18,885 nucleotides of DNA from Methylomarinum sp. Its GTDB lineage: Bacteria; Pseudomonadota; Gammaproteobacteria; Methylococcales; Methylomonadaceae. This document shows, in pieces, positions 14,811-18,885 of this stretch (within the stretch, counting starts at the first letter, position 1; each line of letters begins with the position of its first letter). The translations under genes and the position numbers were made by a program. Location of the stretch: contig WTAG01000423.1 in the NCBI GenBank assembly GCA_013139755.1, positions 1 to 18,885 on the forward strand, given 5' to 3'. The notes under the pieces are model-generated. The model was not told the DNA's origin, did no database searches, and saw only the letters and a list, made by a program, of their open reading frames with translations.

Positions 14811-15266
14811 TTAGCAATCACTTGATGTTTGGTATTTGACAGTAAAATCATTCATAGTCGATAGTGCGACAGCAAGATCTTCTGTTTTTTCCAGTTGAAA
14901 AGCATTAACACCTACGCGAGATAAGTAAAAAACTTGATCTGCCATGTAGCTACCAATGGCACGGATTTCACCCTCATAACCATATCTTTCTCGTAATAAT
15001 CGTGCATGAGAAAAAGCTCTGCCATCAGTAAATGCAGGAAATTCCACTACCACTAACGGCATGTCTTTTAAATCATCAGCAATTTCTTCAACATTATCTG
15101 TGGGTGCGATTCTAATGCCAATGTTGCCTTGATGGTTGCTCAGTGCTGATTTTTCTGTTTTCCAGCGTGTTAAAGAGAGGGTGATATCACCTTGAGAAAT
15201 ATCCTCGTCATCGGCAATATGAGTCCAGTTGTCTTCTATAATTTGTTTGTCTTTTATGATTTTCAT
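14811..15266 (-). CDS. DUF934 protein, partner of the sulfite/nitrite reductase
   Basis: This 151-residue protein belongs to DUF934, which is found beside cysI- and cysH-type genes in proteobacteria and has no settled function. The family signature is clear: VVVEFPAFTDGRAFSHARLLRERYGYEGEIRAIGSYMADQVFYLSRVGVNAFQL across residues 72-124. There is no signal peptide or membrane segment, so it should be cytoplasmic. It starts 9 bases after the reductase stop and should be co-transcribed. An accessory role in assimilatory sulfite or nitrite reduction is inferred from context only. No cysH follows; the next gene on the other side is ctpA, reading convergently. Confidence 0.88.
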   Translation of the reverse strand: MKIIKDKQIIEDNWTHIADDEDISQGDITLSLTRWKTEKSALSNHQGNIGIRIAPTDNVEEIADDLKDMPLVVVEFPAFTDGRAFSHARLLRERYGYEGEIRAIGSYMADQVFYLSRVGVNAFQLEKTEDLAVALSTMNDFTVKYQTSSDC

Positions 15267-15275
15267 GGACTTGCC

Positions 15276-16919
15276 TTAATAGACTGCTTCTTTAAATGGA
15301 GTAACGCCAATACGGTTAACCGTATCCAAGAATATTTCATCATCATGGCGATGTTTTATATAAACATCCAGAATAGTTGTAATCGCTTGGGTAACTTGGT
15401 CTTTAGCAACAGCAGGACCTAATCTTTCACCAATTGCAGCATCATTCTCAGATGATCCGCCTAGTGTTAATTGGTACCATTCAACGCCTTTTTTATCGAC
15501 ACCTAATATGCCAATATGGCCGACACTTTGGTGTGCGCAACCATTCATGCAGCCAGACATATTGATTTTTAAGTCGCCAATATCGTGAATGTAATCAATA
15601 TCATCTAATGCTTCATTGATTTCTTTAGCTATGCCAATGGATCCGGCATTTGCAAGTGCACAAAAGTCTAGGCCCGGGCAGCAGATCATATCTGTAGCTG
15701 TACCTATGTTGGCTGTGGCTAATGATAAATCATTTAATTTTTGCCATAGAGCAAATAAATCGGCATGTTTGACGTCAGCAAACACAAGATTTTGTCTGTG
15801 AGTTGCTCTTATTTCGCCAAAACTAAAATTATCGGCTAAATCTGCCACTGAATCGAGTTGACTCTCAGTAATATCACCTGGAGGTGAGTCAGGCGCTTTT
15901 AGCGACAGATAAACAGCACGATAACCAGCTATTTTATGTTCGGCAGTATTATGTTTTACCCAGGTTGCGAAATCAGGGTTTTGTTCCTTATGCTGATCAA
16001 AAGAGATATCGTCGTTAGCATCTGCCAGGTAAGCTGGTGGGGTAAATTGAGCTTGTATAGAGGCGATACGCTCATTACTTAGCTCCATACCATCTTTAAT
16101 TTGTAGCCATTCAGCCTCTACCCATTCTGTCATCTTTTCAAGGCTACTTTCTCTGACAAGGATTTTAATACGAGCTTTGTATTTATTATCGCGTCGACCA
16201 TTGAGGTTGTATACGCGAACGATAGCTTCTAAATAAGAAAGCAGGTGTTTCTTTTCTAAAAAGGGGCGGATCACTTTGCCAATAACAGGTGTGCGACCTA
16301 AACCTCCACCGACAAGTACTCTAAAGCCTGTTTCCCCATGCTCGTTTTTAACAATATGAAGTCCTATGTCATGAAATTGAGTGGCTGCTCTATCACTCTT
16401 AGAGCCGCTGACCGCAATTTTAAATTTACGAGGTAAGTAAGCAAACTCAGGGTGTAATGTGGTCCATTGACGGATAATTTCGCAATAAGCACGTGAATCT
16501 TCAATTTCATCGGTGCAAACGCCAGCCAAGTGGTCAGTCGTAGTATTTCTTAAACAGTTGCCGCTGGTTTGGATGGCATGCATTTGAACACTGGCTAGGT
16601 CAGCAAGAATATCCGGGATATTTTTTAATTCAGGCCAGTTAAATTGAATGTTTTGACGGGGAGTAATGTGAGCATAGCCTTTATCATATTTTCTCGCCAC
16701 GTGAGCGAGCATGCGCAGCTGGGCGGATGAAAGCAAACCATAAGGACCTGCAACACGAAGCATGGGGGCATGGATTTGAACATAGACGCCATTCATCAAG
16801 CGTAATGCGCGATATTCATCTTCACCGATTTCGCCCTTTAAATAGCGTTCGGTCTGTCCTCTAAATTGAGTAACCCTTTCATTTAAGAGAGTCTGGTCGT
16901 TGTCGTTATACTGATACAT
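15276..16919 (-). CDS. Siroheme nitrite/sulfite reductase, CysI-like haemoprotein
   Basis: This enzyme of the nitrite/sulfite reductase family would carry out a six-electron reduction of sulfite to sulfide or of nitrite to ammonia, using siroheme coupled to a 4Fe-4S cluster. It has 547 residues. The two ferredoxin-like half domains and the substrate Arg and Lys regions are visible at GYAHITPRQNIQFNW (81-95) and GEIRATHRQNLVF (368-380). Cluster ligands are Cys414 and Cys420 in CCPGLDFC, and Cys457 and Cys461 in SGCMNGC. The first half has TSGNCLRNTTTDHLAGV. The pairing with DUF934 points to the assimilatory sulfite reductase branch, often called cysI, but nitrite cannot be excluded by sequence alone. 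No flavoprotein subunit (cysJ) is adjacent, so the electron donor is unknown. Confidence 0.9.
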   Translation of the reverse strand: MYQYNDNDQTLLNERVTQFRGQTERYLKGEIGEDEYRALRLMNGVYVQIHAPMLRVAGPYGLLSSAQLRMLAHVARKYDKGYAHITPRQNIQFNWPELKNIPDILADLASVQMHAIQTSGNCLRNTTTDHLAGVCTDEIEDSRAYCEIIRQWTTLHPEFAYLPRKFKIAVSGSKSDRAATQFHDIGLHIVKNEHGETGFRVLVGGGLGRTPVIGKVIRPFLEKKHLLSYLEAIVRVYNLNGRRDNKYKARIKILVRESSLEKMTEWVEAEWLQIKDGMELSNERIASIQAQFTPPAYLADANDDISFDQHKEQNPDFATWVKHNTAEHKIAGYRAVYLSLKAPDSPPGDITESQLDSVADLADNFSFGEIRATHRQNLVFADVKHADLFALWQKLNDLSLATANIGTATDMICCPGLDFCALANAGSIGIAKEINEALDDIDYIHDIGDLKINMSGCMNGCAHQSVGHIGILGVDKKGVEWYQLTLGGSSENDAAIGERLGPAVAKDQVTQAITTILDVYIKHRHDDEIFLDTVNRIGVTPFKEAVY

Positions 16920-16963
16920 AAAGTGTTTTGCGCTAGTTTAGAGCGAATAAATCAAGACCGCTA

Positions 16964-16992
16964 ATCATATACTGAGACGCTTTAAATGACAA
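16964..16992 (-). promoter_or_regulatory. Predicted promoter of the reductase-DUF934 operon
   Basis: On the minus strand TTGTCA (16987-16992) and TATGAT (16964-16969) match the consensus at 5 of 6 bases each, with an exact 17-base spacer. RNA would start near 16957, about 38 bases ahead of the ATG. I see no clear activator site upstream, and the nhaD promoter in the same 195-base divergent gap is not obvious. Confidence 0.6.
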
Positions 16993-17114
16993 AGTTAATT
17001 GTAAGATGGTACTATTGAGGGTTGTTTTGTCTTGCTTTTAATCTGAATCCGTATTGAGATGTGGATTGAGGTTTAAATTAATTTACTAACTTGTTGGTCG
17101 GGGAGGTCGTTTTG

Positions 17115-18467
17115 TTGCGTTTGTTGTTGGTCTTAGCAGGCTTGTTGTTTTTACCTCAAGTGGCGGTGGCTGGGGAAGCTATTGCTAATTTAGGTCTTAC
17201 AGGAACTGAGAGAGGGATTTATACTGTTCTCATTTTTATCATTGCTTACGGCTTTGTTATGGCCGAAGAATTCACAGGGATGCGTAAATCTAAGCCTGTT
17301 ATTCTTGTTGCAGGATTGATTTGGGCGCATGCGGCTATTCTCGCAACTGAAGCAGGGGTTTCTACGGAAGATTTGCACGAAGCTTTTGAATTTAATTTAA
17401 AAGAGTACGGCGCTTTGATGTTGTTTTTGCTGGTTGCAATGACATATATCAATGCCATGGCTGAGCGAAATGTATTTGAAGCATTAAGATCATGGATGAT
17501 TAGAAAAGAATTTAATTACAAGCAATTGTTCTGGGTAACAGGGATTATTACTTTCTTTTTATCAGCGGTTGCTGATAACTTAACATCTGCCTTATTGGTG
17601 GGTGCTGTGGTAATGGCTGTAGGTAAAGGCAATGATAAGTTTGTTGCTATTGGCTTGGTTAACTTGGTTGTTGCTGCTAATGCCGGTGGTGCTTTCAGTC
17701 CTTTTGGTGATATTACCACCTTAATGGTTTGGCAAGCGGGCTATGCTGAATTCTTTGATTTCTTCGCATTGTTTATTCCTTCAGTTGTAAACTATGTAAT
17801 ACCTGCTTTCTTTATGTATATGGCTGTGCCTGATGAGAAGCCAGCTGCCTCTAGTGAAGCAGCTGTGATGTTAAAGCCTGGTGCGATTCAAGTTTGTGTA
17901 TTATTTTTATTAACGATTGTCACAGCGGTTAGTTTTAAACAGTTCTTACATTTGCCTCCTTTTATGGGCATGATGGTTGGTCTGTCTGTATTAATGATAT
18001 ACGGCTTCAGTATTAACAAGTTATATCATGATGAATCATTCGATATTTTTGATAAAGTACGTGATGCTGAATGGGATACATTATTCTTCTTCTTTGGCGT
18101 AGTGTTTGCGGTAGGTGGTTTAGGGTACATCGGTTACTTAGAACTGCTTTCTGGTGCAATGTATGAAGGCCTAGGAGATACAACAGCTAACGTATTGGTG
18201 GGTTTTATTTCAGCAATTGTTGATAATATTCCTGTGATGTTTGCTGTGTTGAATATGAATCTGAATATGGATTTATACCAATGGTTAATGGTGACATTAA
18301 CAGCGGGAACAGGTGGTTCTATGTTATCTGTTGGTTCAGCTGCAGGTGTTGCTCTAATGGGGGCATCTAACCATAAATATACTTTCTTTAGTCATCTGAA
18401 ATGGGCGCCAGTGATTGCGCTAGGCTATTTTGCAAGTGTTTTTACTCATTATCTAGTTAATGGTTGA
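17115..18467 (+). CDS. nhaD: Na+/H+ antiporter NhaD
   Basis: NhaD exchanges Na+ (or Li+) for protons across the inner membrane and belongs to the ion transporter superfamily. From TTG 17115 it has 450 residues. I chose this start because GGGGAGG at 17100-17106 is 8 bases ahead and no ATG fits. TTG 17112 is one codon earlier and equally in frame. The N-terminus MRLLLVLAGLLFLPQVAVAG looks like a signal peptide, as in other NhaD proteins. About a dozen hydrophobic segments follow. Family motifs are FVMAEEFTGMRKSKPV, VADNLTSALLVGAV and NAGGAFSPFGDITTLMVWQAG, then a second repeat with VDNIPVMFAVL and GTGGSMLSVGSAAGVALMG. The inverted-repeat DN[LI] motifs bear likely ion-binding Asp and Asn. It is divergent from the reductase operon. 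Confidence 0.94.
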   Translation: MRLLLVLAGLLFLPQVAVAGEAIANLGLTGTERGIYTVLIFIIAYGFVMAEEFTGMRKSKPVILVAGLIWAHAAILATEAGVSTEDLHEAFEFNLKEYGALMLFLLVAMTYINAMAERNVFEALRSWMIRKEFNYKQLFWVTGIITFFLSAVADNLTSALLVGAVVMAVGKGNDKFVAIGLVNLVVAANAGGAFSPFGDITTLMVWQAGYAEFFDFFALFIPSVVNYVIPAFFMYMAVPDEKPAASSEAAVMLKPGAIQVCVLFLLTIVTAVSFKQFLHLPPFMGMMVGLSVLMIYGFSINKLYHDESFDIFDKVRDAEWDTLFFFFGVVFAVGGLGYIGYLELLSGAMYEGLGDTTANVLVGFISAIVDNIPVMFAVLNMNLNMDLYQWLMVTLTAGTGGSMLSVGSAAGVALMGASNHKYTFFSHLKWAPVIALGYFASVFTHYLVNG

Positions 18468-18517
18468 TTGCTGATGTGAATGCATTAGTTATATTATTAT
18501 TTAATTAGAAATGCTAT

Positions 18518-18564
18518 AGCACTCATCATAGATACGGTTTGGTATTTGTGATGAGTGCTTTTTT
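18518..18564 (+). terminator. Terminator or attenuator between nhaD and the ampG-like gene
   Basis: AGCACTCATCA (18518-18528) pairs exactly with TGATGAGTGCT (18549-18559). The 20-base loop can form a smaller ATAC/GTAT stem. Six T follow (18559-18564). It ends only 13 bases before the next ATG. A candidate promoter, TTGCTG (18468-18473), 16 bases, TATATT (18490-18495), would start RNA ahead of the hairpin and place it in the 5' leader of the next gene. Confidence 0.8.
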
Positions 18565-18576
18565 GTGTGTGGGCTT

Positions 18577-18885
18577 ATGAAAACTGTAACAACTTGGCGA
18601 CAAGCTTTTTCTATTTATACCAAGCCTCGTGTGTGGGGAATGATTTTTCTTGGGTTTTCCGCAGGGCTTCCCTTTTTACTGGTGTTTTCAACTTTATCTG
18701 CTTGGCTTAGAGACGAGGGTGTGGCACGTTCAGTGATTGGTTTTTTTAGTTGGGTGGGCATTACTTACTCAATTAAAGTCTTTTGGTCACCTATTGTCGA
18801 TAGGTTGCCGCTACCTTTGTTAACCAAGTTGCTGGGGAAAAGACGAAGCTGGATGTTGTTAGCTCAAATAGGTATCGCTAGTGGT
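18577..18885 (+). CDS. ampG: AmpG-like muropeptide permease of the MFS, 5' part
   Basis: Only the first 103 codons are present; the gene continues past the right edge. AmpG imports GlcNAc-anhydroMurNAc peptides for cell-wall recycling. The visible part fits the family: MIFLGFSAGLPFLLVFSTLSAWLRDEG as the first membrane helix and loop, then IGFFSWVGITYSIKVFWSPIVDRL, and the cytoplasmic LLGKRRSWMLLAQ, close to E. coli AmpG's GRRRGWMLLTQ. The ATG at 18577 has no clear Shine-Dalgarno sequence. A later ATG (codon 22) would cut into the first helix, so 18577 is preferred. With only a fragment, a related AmpG-family peptide permease is also possible. Confidence 0.85.
   Translation, partial: MKTVTTWRQAFSIYTKPRVWGMIFLGFSAGLPFLLVFSTLSAWLRDEGVARSVIGFFSWVGITYSIKVFWSPIVDRLPLPLLTKLLGKRRSWMLLAQIGIASG

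Noticed and set aside
15192..15422. 76-residue plus-strand frame at the reductase-DUF934 junction
   Set aside because: It is antisense to two clearly conserved genes and has no expression signals.
1..18885. tRNA, rRNA, insertion sequence, prophage, toxin-antitoxin or defence genes
   Set aside because: No cloverleaf, transposase, terminal repeat or recognisable defence domain was seen on either strand.

Overview
The window looks like chromosomal housekeeping DNA of a gammaproteobacterium with moderately AT-rich DNA (roughly 40% GC by eye, not computed). The evidence is the division and cell wall order murC-murB-ddl-ftsQ-ftsA-ftsZ-lpxC, the secB-gpsA pair, a membrane rhodanese near gpmI, the order gpmI-envC-ctpA, a TusB/DsrH sulfur-relay protein, and a siroheme sulfite/nitrite reductase paired with a DUF934 protein. 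The combination would fit a type I methanotroph (Methylococcales) or a related sulfur-handling lineage. That placement is inference; no methane or sulfur-oxidation gene is present to prove it.

Region 1 (1-6180, + strand) is the distal dcw cluster: the murC 3' end, murB, ddl, ftsQ, ftsA, ftsZ and lpxC. murC/murB, murB/ddl and ddl/ftsQ overlap by 1 to 4 bases. These genes make UDP-MurNAc-pentapeptide precursors, build the FtsZ ring with its FtsA anchor and FtsQ scaffold, and commit lipid A synthesis. The block closes at a strong hairpin that also ends the convergent gene.

Region 2 (6158-7545) holds dciA (DUF721, helicase loading) and a stand-alone tusB/dsrH on the minus strand. Divergent from them is a 53-residue membrane ORF with its own promoter, Shine-Dalgarno sequence and terminator; I do not recognise its family.

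Region 3 (7592-10066, - strand) is an ArsR-family repressor and a membrane-anchored rhodanese, then secB and gpsA. The repressor has a cysteine pair spaced as in the persulfide sensors BigR/SqrR. The grxC gene often found between the rhodanese and secB in gammaproteobacteria is absent. The 344-base gap before gpmI holds a paired direct repeat at the repressor promoter and a perfect inverted repeat.

Region 4 (10411-14690, + strand) is gpmI (glycolysis), envC (amidase activator with a degenerate LytM domain) and ctpA (PDZ/S41 protease), closed by a strong terminator. A degenerate repeat-like element follows at 14718-14793.

Region 5 (14811-18885) has the sulfite/nitrite reductase and DUF934 gene on the minus strand, with a good promoter, divergent from nhaD (Na+/H+ antiporter). 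The window ends inside an AmpG-like permease gene whose start lies only 13 bases after a terminator-like hairpin.

There is no mobile element, CRISPR array, phage gene, tRNA or rRNA that I can see. Most of the window is ordinary. The parts most worth following are the predicted persulfide-sensor/rhodanese pair with its repeats, the 53-residue membrane ORF, and the isolated tusB.
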